Assembly (NCBI GenBank): GCA_947471745.1
Contig: CANJKZ010000783.1
Span: 632,501 to 696,500, forward strand
Direction of reading: 5' to 3'
From: Closterium sp. Naga37s-1
Lineage: Eukaryota > Streptophyta > Zygnematophyceae > Desmidiales > Closteriaceae
Length of the DNA: 64,000 nucleotides
This document shows positions 1 through 9,948 of the stretch, one piece after another (position 1 is the first letter of the stretch; each line of letters begins with the position of its first letter). The translations under genes were made by a program, and so were the position numbers. The notes beneath the pieces are model-generated. The model saw only the letters and a list, made by a program, of their open reading frames with translations, had not been told where the DNA came from and did no database searches.

Positions 1-939
1 TGCTGTGACATTTAATGCTACCACCCTTCATGCTGGCACCTTTAATGCTGCCACCTGCTCATTTTGTTCATGGTTCAATTTGTCCTTAGGACCATCATCC
101 ACCTATCTCATCCTGGCATAGCATTTCATGAAACGTGTAGAATGAACGGGTGAGCTTTGCTCTCCTCCTAGACCTAGCATATTCATTCTCTCCTTTCAGA
201 TTGCATTCTTCCTACTCTGAGCTTGAATCATCAGTTTTATTACAAGTACTTCTTTGCATCACAGACTTTCTAGCACTCTCTGGTTTCTTCCTTGGGAGGT
301 TACCTGCTCCTACTATTCAGGGTAAGCATTCGTAGATTAACTTTTTCCTCATTTGATTGTTTATCCTTTATATGTTTTCCAGTCAGTTCCCTTGTAACCT
401 AGCCATTGTTTTTGTTTTCAACTTGGCTTCATTCTTGATGTTTGCTCAACTGTCTCATTCGGTCTCATCGATTGTCTACGTTCTTGTATGTGTTTACCTG
501 TGATGTATTTTTCCCCATGGACCACCACACTTGGTTTCCACTATCTCTATTACCAGCAGACGGGCCTGCGATTCCCAGCATCTGAAGGTATTTTCATAAA
601 GCTTATTTTTGTTAAGCCTGTAAAAAAATAGAAAAACAAAGCACATCTTATTTTTGTGTGTTATTTTGTTTTCCGGTCCTCTCTTTCTACGGGATGACTT
701 TGAATTTCATTGTATGTATTGGTCATCCCCTGTTTATTCCTTCGGTTTATTTCAGGGACAACTCCAAGGTTTTATTACTGTCTCATTTGAGCCAACTAAG
801 ATTTCTCATCAACTGGAGGTACCAGTATCGTAGTATTCATATAATGCTTTGTTATCTCACATTTTTTATTTTTTACATATTCTTCAAATTCGTGGTTCAT
901 TGTTTTATCAAATTCCAGAGTGATTATAACTAAGAGATT
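1..939. other. AT-rich flank, no confident gene
   Basis: No convincing open reading frame is present. A few short stretches are bounded by splice-like signals, for example 757-818, which is preceded by a TTTCAG acceptor and followed by GTACCAG. The five bases AGATT at 935-939 are the left target-site duplication of E1. With E1 and E2 removed this flank joins 8043-8926 and then 22699 onward, so it may be the region just upstream of, or the 5' part of, the Helentron. That assignment is inference. Confidence 0.5.
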
Positions 940-1065
940 TGTCAGATTCATATGACTTAGCTGCTGTAGGCTATAGTGGGGTAGCACATATGGGGTACAG
1001 CTTTCTAGGGTTTGTACTTGTACCCAACTTTCCCTTAGCCTTTTCATTCCTCGTTCATTTTCACA
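940..1065 (+). repeat. 5' LTR of E1
   Basis: This 126-bp long terminal repeat matches 7912-8037. It begins TGTCAG, ends TTCACA and contains the CTATAGTGGGGTAGC and GGGTACA blocks shared with related elements in this window. Confidence 0.95.
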
Positions 1066-1081
1066 TGGTATAGAGCAGGTT
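1066..1081 (+). other. primer-binding site of E1
   Basis: TGGTATAGAGCAGGTT starts directly at the end of the 5' LTR. It resembles the initiator tRNA-Met 3' end (TGGTATCAGAGCC type) but lacks the C after TGGTAT. E2 and E4 lack the same C, so the variant is a family trait. Confidence 0.75.
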
Positions 1082-1129
1082 CACCTGTGGGAACTGTTCC
1101 TAGGGCCCACCAATTTTTTTTTTCCTGCC

Positions 1130-1890
1130 CGGAGCGCGCTCAGCCTCTGCCCGAGTCGCGCTCCCCTCTCACGGCCCCGTCGCGCCGCCCTTACGACCCC
1201 GTCGCGCCGCCTCAGCGGCCCCGTCGCGTCGCGCCTCCCTAGCGGCCCCGTCGCGTCGCCCTTGCGACCCCGTCGCGCCGCCCTCGCGGTCCCGTCGCGT
1301 CGCGCCGCCCTCGCGGCCCTTTCGCGCCGCCCTCGCGGCCCTTTCGCGCCGCCCTCGCGGCCTCCTCGAGCCGCCCTCGCGACCCCTCCACGCCGCCCTC
1401 GCGGCCCCGTCGCCTACCCTTGCGGCCCCGGCGCCACCCTTCCCGGCCCCGGCGCCGCCCTTCCCGGCCCCGGCGCCGCCCTTCCCGGCCCCGGCGCCGC
1501 CTCTGCTGGCCCCGTCGCCCCACCCTTGCGACCCCGCGGCCCCACCCTTAAGGCGCCGGTCGCCACCCTTCGTGGCCCCGCCGCCGCCCTCAGCGGCCTC
1601 GTCGCCGCCCCACCTGGCCCCGCCACCGTCCCCACGCGGCCCCGCCGTCACCACCGAGCCGCCGGCGCCGCTGAGCCGCCGATCTACCGAGCCGCCGCTG
1701 CTGCCGAGCCGCCCGAGCCACCCGAGCCGCCCGAGCCGCCGAGCCACCTGAGCCGCCCGAGCCGCCGAGTCGCCGAGCCGCCGAGCTCCAGTTGCTGCCG
1801 AGCCGCCGTGCCGCCGAGCCGCCCGAGCCGCCCGAGCCGCCGAGTCGCCGAGCCGCCGAGCCGCCGAGCCGCCCGAGCCGCCCTGTCTGG
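1130..1890. repeat. GC-rich degenerate repeat leader of E1
   Basis: The untranslated leader between primer site and gag is almost entirely short degenerate repeats. First come units like GGCCCCGTCGCCGCCC, then a tract of GAGCCGCC units. Long reading frames on both strands here are only a product of the base composition. The leaders of E2, E4, E6, E8 and E9 are built the same way with different units. Confidence 0.8.
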
Positions 1891-1957
1891 TAAGAGCGGC
1901 ACCTCTACCACTGCGCTGCCCTTACCCTACTGCTCCAGCTGCTAGTCTACTGCTGTC

Positions 1958-2993
1958 ATGGCTACCCCAAGTGTCCTCGCTTTTGACGCTGAGGGTCGGG
2001 CCATTGCCTTTGACGTCTGGGTAGATGACCTGCAGCTTTTCCTACAGTGCGACAGGGCAGACGGTCTCTCTCTCTTTAACCTCACTTCTGGTGCCTCTTC
2101 TGCCCCTGCTGCTGATGCTGACGCCACTGTTTGCTCAGAGTGGGCCACACGCGACGCTGCTGCCCGTCTTGCTGTGCGCCGCCACTTGCCTACCGCTGAG
2201 CGTGCACACTTTAGTCAGTACAAGAGTGCTAAGACCTTGTACGACGCTGTAGTTGCACGCTACTCTTCCCCTGCCACTGCTGCACTTAGCCGCCTCATCC
2301 TGCCGTACCTCTTCCCTGACCTCGCCGCTTTTCCCACAGTCGCTGACCTCATTACGCACCTGCGCACTAGTGACACTCGCTACCGCGCTGCCCTTCCTCC
2401 TGAGTTCTGCGCCAAGAACCCCCCCCCCTATGTACATCACCCTCTACTACGTAGTCACCCGGCTCCCTGACACCCTTCGCCCGGTCAGGGACCACTTTCT
2501 CTCTGTTTGCCCCACCACCCTCACCGTTGACCTCCTCGAGGAGCGCCTCCTAGCAGCAGAGAAGAGCATAGTTGCTGTAGGAGCTTTGAGGGGTGACCCT
2601 CGTGCCCCTGTCTTTGAGGGGTGCTCCCCCTCTCCTCTCTTGCCCTCTGTTGCCTCTGCTGCTGCAGCCGACCTCGTTGGTCTTGAGTCGGTCGGTGCGG
2701 CGTCTGCCCCTAGCGGGAGACGCCGCACTGGCAAGGGCAAGGGGGGCAGGGGCGCTGGAGGAGCTAGCGGGGGCGGTGGAGGCGGCGGTGGAGGCGGCGG
2801 AGGGGGTGGGGGTGGCGGTGGGGGTGGTGGCGGGGGTGGGGGCGTCAGTGGCGGCAGTGGAGGCGGAGGCGGCGGCGGCGGTGGCGGTGGGAGCGGAGGT
2901 GGCGGAGGTGGCGGCGGTGGAGGAGGCGGCGGCGGAGGAGGTGGAGCTGGTCGGGGTGGCGCTGCACAGAGGGTCGGCTCCGGTGGTGGTCAG

Positions 2994-3025
<32 letters not shown>

Positions 3026-6000
3026 CACTCGTGAGATCCCCCCCCCTCAGCAGCTTCGTGAGTGGTACGCTGCACGCCAGCGGGGTTGGGGTACTGGTCC
3101 GTGCACCTACGTCCTACGCACTGGCGACCGCGCGGGTGAGCCGTGCGGGGGTGCGCACTCCACCCAGCGCTGCTTTGGCCGCCTGACGGACGCTTGGCGT
3201 CACCAGTTCCCTGAGGCCACTGAGATCCCTCGCTGGGGCGAGCTGTCTAGGGCGGGAGTAGCTATCTTTGACCTTGACTTTGATGCTATTCTTGCTGCCA
3301 TGTATGCTGTGACTATTAGTGATGAGGGTGACTGTTACTGGTGTTTTCCGCCCGACCCGGGCATTGGGACTGCTGCTCTAGGTACTGGTGAGGCTGCTGC
3401 TCTAGGTGCTAGCGAGGCTGCTGCTCTAGTTGCCAGTGCGTCTGCTTCCTCAGGTGCTGGTGAGTCTGCTCTCTCAGGTACTGCGTCGGCTCCGGCCTCC
3501 CACACCTTCACTCTTGACTCGGGGGCTTCTCGCTCCTTCTTTCGAGACCGCACCACACTCACGCCGCTTGGTCGGCCAGTTGCAGTCTCTCTGGCAGACC
3601 CCTCTAGGGGTCCTGTCCTTGCTCACTTCTCCACTGTCCTCCCGTGGCCGGCGGCCCCCTCTGGCACCCTGTCTGGTCTTTACCTCCCCTCGTTCTCTAC
3701 GAACTTGGTGAGTGGTGCTGACCTACAGGATGCGGGGGTTCACTAGTTCACTCCTGCGAGCCAGCGTGTGACCCACTGCACGGACGCTCGGACGGGCCGA
3801 CACTTGGCCACGTTTACACGTCGGCCGGGGTCGAGCCTGTACACACTGACCACTGAGTCTCCTCCAGTCACTGCGTCTGGTCAAGCAGCTGCGTCGGGTC
3901 AGGTGTTTGCTGCAGCGTCCAGGTCTGGTCCTGAGTCTGCCCCCTGCTCGTGTCGCCTCCTGTCTCACGAGACTCTCCTCTGGCACCACCGCCTTGGTCA
4001 CCCCTCCCTGCCTCGTCTCCGAGGCATGGCCTCCCGTGTCCTTGTCTCTGGTCTTCCCCGGTCCCTCCCTCCCCTTCCTCCGGGGCCTGCCCCTACCTGC
4101 GTCCCCTGTGTCGAGGGGCGGCAGCGTGCTGCCCCTCACTCCTCCCAGTTTCCTCCGACAGAGGCCCCGCTGCAGACTCTTCACATGGACGTGTGGGGCC
4201 CGGCCCGCGTCCGTGGACAGGGTCACGAGCGCTACTTCCTGCTGGTGGTTGACGACTACTCGCGTTACACCACAGTCTTCCCCTTGCGCAGCAAGGGTGA
4301 TGTCACTGAGGTGTTGATCGACTGGATCCGCGCAGCTCGTCTCCAGCTCAGAGAGAGTTTCGGCTCGGACTTTCCTGTTCTGCGTCTGCACTCTGACAGA
4401 GGCGGAGAGTTCTCCTCTGGCCTTCTGCGAGCCTACTGTCGTGCACGAGGCATCCGCTAGACCTTCACGCTTCCGGACTCTCCACAGCAAAATGGGATTG
4501 CTGAGCGCCGCATTGGCATGGTCATGGACGTCGCCCGTACGTCCATGATGCATGCGGCTGCCCCCCATTTTCTGTGGCCGTTTGCGGTTCGGTACGCGGC
4601 GCATCAGATCAACCTTCAGCCCAGGGTCTCCATGCCGGAGACCTCCCCAGCTTTGCTGTGGACGGGGAAGGTTGGCGATGCGTCTGCGTTCCGTGTCTGG
4701 GGATCTCGGGCGTTTGTCCGCGACTTGTCTGCGGACAAGCTGTCCCCTCGTGCTGCTCCCTGCGTCTTCCTTGGCTTCCCCCCTGACGCGCCAGGGTGGC
4801 AGTTCTACCACCCCACCTCTCGCCGTGTTCTGTCCTCCCAGGACGTCACGTTTGACGAGTCGGTCCCCTACTACCGTCTCTTCCCCTACCGCACTCCGTC
4901 CCTCCCCCCGCCACCGCTCTTCCTTGTACCAGGTCCCCCCCCGGTAGACCCCCTTCCCCCTCAGGGTCCTGCCCCTTCAGGTGTGTCCCAGGTAGACGCA
5001 GTTGAGCCTGTGGAGATCGCTAGTGACTATGGTGCTGCTGGGGGTGCTGAGCCTGGGGGTGCTGACTCTGGGGGTGCTGAGCGTGTGGGTGCTACGCCTG
5101 GGGGTGCTGAGCCTGGGGGTGCTGAGCCTGAGGGTGCTACGACTGGGGGTGCTGAGCCTTGGGGTGCTGAGTCTGGGGGTGCTGAGCCTGGGGGTGCTAC
5201 GACTGGGGGTGCTGAGCCTGGGGGTGCTACGCCTGGAGGTGCTGAGCCTGGGGGTGCGGAGCCTGAGGGAGCTGGGCCTGCTCGTGTGGCGTCTGGCGGT
5301 GCTGGGCCTGGAGGTTCTCTGGGTGCTCCGTCTCGACGGGAGCCACTCTCTCCACTGGAGGTGCGTGAGTGGTTTGCCCGGCGCTGGAGGCGAGCTGCTG
5401 GAGCTGGAGGTTCTTCGGCTGCTGAGGGTGCTGGTGCCACGGGTCCCGGAGGTGCTCGTACTGGGAGTACTGGAGCTGCTGGGCCTGCGGGTACTACTGG
5501 AGCTGGAGCCACTGCGTCTTCTCGTGGTCCGACTGGAGCTGGAGCTGCTGAGGGTGTTGGCGCTGAGGATACTGCTGGCGGTACTGGAGGCGGTCCTGCT
5601 GGGGGTGCTACTGGTGCTACTGGAGGTCCTGGAGCTACTGGAGCTGCTGGGGGTACTGGAGCTGGAGGTGCTGCTGGCGCTGGTGCTACCACTGGGGGTA
5701 CTGGTGCTGTCCCTGCTGTGTCTGGAGTCGCTGCGCGGCCTCGGCCGTACTTCGTTCCGCTTCTTGAGCAGGTTCTTGGTCTCCCGCCTTCTACTGGTCC
5801 TCCTCCTCCCTTAGAGTGTCCACAGCCTGTCCCGTCACAGTTACAGTTACAGCCGGCCTCCCCACTACCTGCTCCTTCTCCCTACACTGGTCCTACTGGA
5901 GGTCTTGCTGAGCGTCGTGAGCCTGCGTCTCGTCCTGCGTCGCCTGTCCGTGCTGCTCGCGCTAGTGGTCGTGGTTCGCGTCAGCGTCCTCCCCCTGTGC

Positions 6001-7754
6001 CCGGCACGCACCGGATGTCTCTCCGTCCGTCCACTGCTCCTCTGCGTGCCCCTTTGCCTTCTCCTCCTGAGTCCTCTCTTCCTGCTCTTGCTGACCCGGA
6101 GTCGGACTCCCTTCGTGCTGCCAGTCCGACTGTCACGCGTCTCCTTGCTACTGTTGTCACTGACCCTTCCTTTGAGTCCACTGCTGCGTCTGCCCTAGTT
6201 GCCGAGCTCGTCGACTTTGCTGCTCGCTGTCGTCTAGACTACGCTGCTAGTCTTGTTGCTGCGTCTGAGTCTGTCTGTCCTCCGTCCGTCGGGGGTGAGT
6301 GTGCCCTTGGCACGGACGTCCTTGAGGACAGGCAGGAGGAGTTCCAGTGTTTGGCTGCTGCTTCACCTCATCTCGTGTCCGTACTGCTTACCCCTGAGGG
6401 AGACCCGGATGCACTTGACATCCCGACTCCGCGCTCTTACGCGGAGGCGATAGAGGGTCCCTACCCCGACTACGAGCTGCACTCTCTTGACTTCAGCACT
6501 GCTTTCTTGCAGGGCAGCCTGCACGAGGAGATCTGGCTGCGTCGCCCACCTGGCTTCACTGGGTCTTTTCCTCCTGGCACCCAGTGGAGCCTCCGGCGGC
6601 CAGTCTACGGTCTCCGCCAGGCACCGCGTGAGTGGCACGACACACTGAGGACTACACTTGCGGCTCTTGGGTTTGCTCCCTCTACTGCCGACCCGTCGCT
6701 GTTTCTGCGCACCGACACTTCTTTGCAGCCGTTCTACATCCTCGTGTACGTTGACGACTTTGTCTTTGCCACAGCTGACACTGCTGGACTCGCCCACGTG
6801 AAGTCCGAGCTGCAGAAGAGACACACGTGCACAGACCTGGGTGAACTGCGCAGCTACCTTGGCTTGCAGATCACCCGGGACAGAGCACGCCGCACCATTA
6901 CCCTGACTCAGTCACACATGGTGCAGCAGGTCCTTCAGCGCTTCGGCTTCATGTACTCCTCGCCTCAGGCCACTCCTCTGCCTACTCGCCACTCGCTCTC
7001 AGCTCTGCCTTCGGATGAGTCCGTAGAGTCGAGTGGCCCGTACCCAGAGCTTGTTGGCTGCCTCATGTACCTGATGACCTGCACTCGACCTGACCTTGCA
7101 TACCCTCTTAGCATTCTCGCACGCTATGTTGCTCCTGGGAGACACAGACCGGAGCACATGGCTGCAGCGAAGAGGGTGTTGCGCTACTTGTGCAGTACGT
7201 CGGGCATGGGGCTTGTGCTTGGAGGGCAGAGTCCAGTGGTCCTTACTGGGCACGCAGACGCTTCTTGGGCTGACGACCAGGCTACGCAGCGGTCGTCACA
7301 GGGTTACACCTTCAGCCTTGGTTCCGGCTCTGTCTCGTGGCGGGCTACCCGCTCGTCTTCTGTTCTCGGCTCCAGTTGTGAGGCTGAGATCTACGCAGGG
7401 GCCATGGCTGCACAGGAGCTTCGCTGGCTCACCTACCTGCTGACTGACCTCGGAGAGCCGCCTCGTTCTCCTCCAGTGCTGTACGTAGACAACAAGGCCA
7501 TGCTGGCCTTGTGTCGGGAGCAGAGACTGGAGCACAGAACGAAGCACATTGCTCTTCGCTACTTCCTTGCTCGTGAGCTACAGCAGCGTGGTCAGCTACG
7601 CCTTGCGTACGTGGCCTCTCAGGCCAACACTGCTGATATCTTCACCAAGGCACTTGCGCCTTGTGATCATCAGCGCTTCTGTACTCAGCTGGGTCTTCTG
7701 CCTACCTTTTTTGTACTGTTACATATATATATACACCAGCTCTTGCTTGTTTAG
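1958..7754 (+). pseudogene. E1 gag-pol polyprotein, disrupted
   Basis: The gag start MATPSVLAFDAEGRA lies at 1958. The first frame is lost at a C-run near 2420 (ten C then T), and reading resumes in another frame to a TAG at 3744-3746. It continues from 3747 to a second TAG at 4458-4460, then from 4461 to 7754. Both TAGs replace CAG (Gln) seen in the intact relative E4. Recognisable parts are a poly-Gly and poly-Gln gag tail, the protease motif TLDSGAS near 3515, the integrase HHRLGH zinc region near 3990, SDRGGEF near 4395 and NGIAERR near 4495. The reverse transcriptase YVDD motif is near 6750 and RNase H near 7255. About 95 residues of the N-terminal reverse transcriptase are missing at about 6462, where GPY joins YELHS. 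The C-terminus is also altered by a roughly 25-bp deletion near 7705. Confidence 0.9.
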
Positions 7755-7911
7755 CCTTATATATATATGTAATCCTGCATGTGAACTGGCCTTGTGGCCT
7801 TGAACTTGTGCTCGGAATGTGTGGCGACGTTGTGATCCACCCTGAGCTTGCTTTGCTTTGCTTAACTGGTCTTGTGACCCCTTGTCCTCCCCCACTTTGC
7901 CTATGGGGGTG
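7755..7911 (+). other. E1 3' untranslated region and polypurine tract
   Basis: This stretch contains a short TATATA tract and conserved noncoding sequence shared with E2 and E4. It ends in CTATGGGGGTG (7901-7911) directly before the 3' LTR. In LTR elements the polypurine tract primes plus-strand DNA synthesis. Confidence 0.8.
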
Positions 7912-8037
7912 TGTCAGATTCATATGACTTAGCTGCTGTAGGCTATAGTGGGGTAGCACATATGGGGTACAGCTTTCTAGGGTTTGTACTTGTACCCAAC
8001 TTTCCCTTAGCCTTTTCATTCCTCGTTCATTTTCACA
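7912..8037 (+). repeat. 3' LTR of E1
   Basis: This 126-bp repeat is identical in extent to the 5' LTR and is followed by the target duplication AGATT at 8038-8042. Confidence 0.95.
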
Positions 8038-8042
8038 AGATT

Positions 8043-8926
8043 TTCTGGTGTAGCTATGTTGTGAAAATGTTGTGGCATATATTTTTCAGTGATCAATTAA
8101 TATGATGTGTTTTTATTACTTGTTTGATGTTTTTTTAAGATCCTTTGACAATTTTTGGTTCCCAATACATTGACTAGTTGATCTTGAACCACTGTCTACA
8201 ATTCCAGTATGTGATTCCATAACACCAATTTCGAGAGTTTTGAGCATATGAGATGCAATTCTTTTGTGTAATTCTATATATTTGATATTCCACTAGTTTC
8301 ATGTGTTTTCAGATGTCGCATTTTTGCTCAATCTGAATTATTCATTTTTAGTTTATATAAGACTGAAATCTGGTTCTACTGCTAATTGAAGAATGTTTGG
8401 AGGTTAAAAGCACACATTTGGAGGATACTTGTTGTTATGCTGTAGCTTGGTGAGATTTTCTACCAATATTGAAATATTGTTTCTCGTTGAATATGTTTTC
8501 TTCAAACATGTCCTATCTCTTGCTCATATTCTTGCAGAAACATCGGCAAAGTTTCGATATCATTGTTCTACTCTAGCATTGCGGAGAGTGCTGAAGTGAT
8601 TTTAGTAAGCAATTTTTTTTTGTCGTTTAGATCAGATTTGTCTTTTTCCGTTGTACTATTCCATTGTAATATTTATAAAAACTAAGAATAATGTCTAATA
8701 TATATTGGTATATTTGATTCATTAGAGCATATTCTATCACGTGCGCTAGTAAAGTGAATCTCTCTATCATCTGTCATGCACATGTTTATATGTTTTTCTA
8801 TCAAGTTCAATTTGTCATACCATTGTACAATACAATTGAATTTCCAACTCGTTTCATTCCAACTAATTTTCTTTTTGTTATTTGGTATTCGTGAAAATGA
8901 AACTGTGTGTGTACTCAGGTAAACGA
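8043..8926. other. AT-rich flank between E1 and E2
   Basis: No gene is supported. One open stretch, 8539 to about 8605, follows a TTCTTGCAG acceptor-like site and precedes GTAAGC, so it could be an exon remnant. The segment belongs to the same older sequence as 1-939 and 22699 onward. AACGA at 8922-8926 is the left target duplication of E2. Confidence 0.5.
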
Positions 8927-9052
8927 TGTCAGACTTGTATGACTTAGCCTGTGTAGGCTATAGTGGGGTAGCACATATGGGGTACAACACATTTCTAGGT
9001 TTGTACTTGTACCCAACCTTTCCCTTAGTCATTCATTCCTCATTTCTTCACA
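8927..9052 (+). repeat. 5' LTR of E2
   Basis: This 126-bp repeat starts TGTCAGACTTG and ends TTCTTCACA. It matches 22568-22693. Confidence 0.95.
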
Positions 9053-9068
9053 TGGTATAGAGCAGGTT
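9053..9068 (+). other. primer-binding site of E2
   Basis: TGGTATAGAGCAGGTT abuts the 5' LTR and is identical to the E1 site. It resembles the initiator tRNA-Met 3' end. Confidence 0.75.
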
Positions 9069-9119
9069 CCCTAGTGGGAACGCTTACTAGGGCCCACCAC
9101 TGAAAATCGAATTTTTTTT

Positions 9120-9900
9120 TTTCTGACCAGAGCGCGAGTCGCCCCTGCCCGAGACGCGCCCCGTGGGCCGCCCTCTCGTCGCGTCCCCTGCCCTTAGTGG
9201 CCCGTCGCGCCCTCCTAGAGGCCCCTCTCACGGCCCCTCGCGCCACCCCTAGCGGCCCCGTCGCCGCCCTTCGCGGCCCGTCGCCGCCCCTCGCGGCCCC
9301 GTCGCCACCCCTAGCGGCCCCGTCGCCACCCTTCGCGGCCCCATCGCCGCCCCTAGCGGCCTCCTCGCCGCCCGTTACGGCCCCGTCGCCGCCCTTCGCG
9401 GCCCCGTCGCCGCCCCTGGCGGCTCCGTCGCCGCCCCTCGTGGCCCCGTCGCCGCCCGTTGCGGCCCCGTCCCCGCTCTTCTCGGCCCCTCGTGGCCCCT
9501 TCGCGGCCCCGTCGCCGCCCTACGCGGCCCCTCCCCGGTCCCAGCAGCAGCAGCGGCCACCTCTACCGCTGCAGCCACCGCCGCTGCCGACTGCAGCCAC
9601 CTCTGCTGCCGACCGCCGCCGCCGTTACCGCCGCCGCTGCCGCTCCCGAAGCCGCAGCCGCCGCCGCCGCAGCCGAGACAGCAGCCACCGCAGCAGCCAC
9701 AGCCAAGGCCCCGGTCGCCGCGGCCGTTGACTACAGCAGCAGCCGCCGCAACTGTCGAGCCGCAGCCGCCGCCACAGCCGCTGTCACCGCCGCCGCCGCC
9801 ACTGTTGCGGCCCTGTCCCTGCCGGCGCGCCTCGGCTCTGCCTCACCACCTGCGGGCCTCTACCTACCCGCCCTGGTAAGAGCACTCCTGAGCAGCGCCT
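9120..9900. repeat. GC-rich degenerate repeat leader of E2
   Basis: Repeated units of about 15-18 bp resembling GCGGCCCCGTCGCCGCCC run to about 9530, followed by CCGCCGCTGC-like sequence. There is no credible protein. The position and character match the leader of E1, but the repeat array is different. Confidence 0.75.
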
Positions 9901-9948
9901 CTACCACCGCCCTGCTCTTACTGCTAGCCTGCTGCTGCCACTGCTGCC

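Larger units (their letters stand above)
940..8037 (+). mobile_element. E1: degenerate Ty1/copia LTR retrotransposon
   Basis: This is a complete insertion with 126-bp LTRs at 940-1065 and 7912-8037, starting TGTCAG and ending TTCACA. An exact 5-bp target-site duplication, AGATT, lies at 935-939 and 8038-8042. A primer site follows the 5' LTR and a CTATGGGGGTG polypurine tract precedes the 3' LTR. Internal order is a GC-rich leader, then gag, protease, integrase, reverse transcriptase and RNase H, which is the Ty1/copia order. The coding region is broken by a frameshift, two stop codons and a deletion, so the copy is not autonomous. E2, E4 and E7 are relatives. Confidence 0.95.

Noticed and set aside
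3723..4811. Long minus-strand open frame opposite E1 gag-pol, with similar ones opposite E2, E4 and E3/E5
   Set aside because: They are mirror frames of a GC-rich coding strand, occur at the same place in each copy, and have no recognisable domain.
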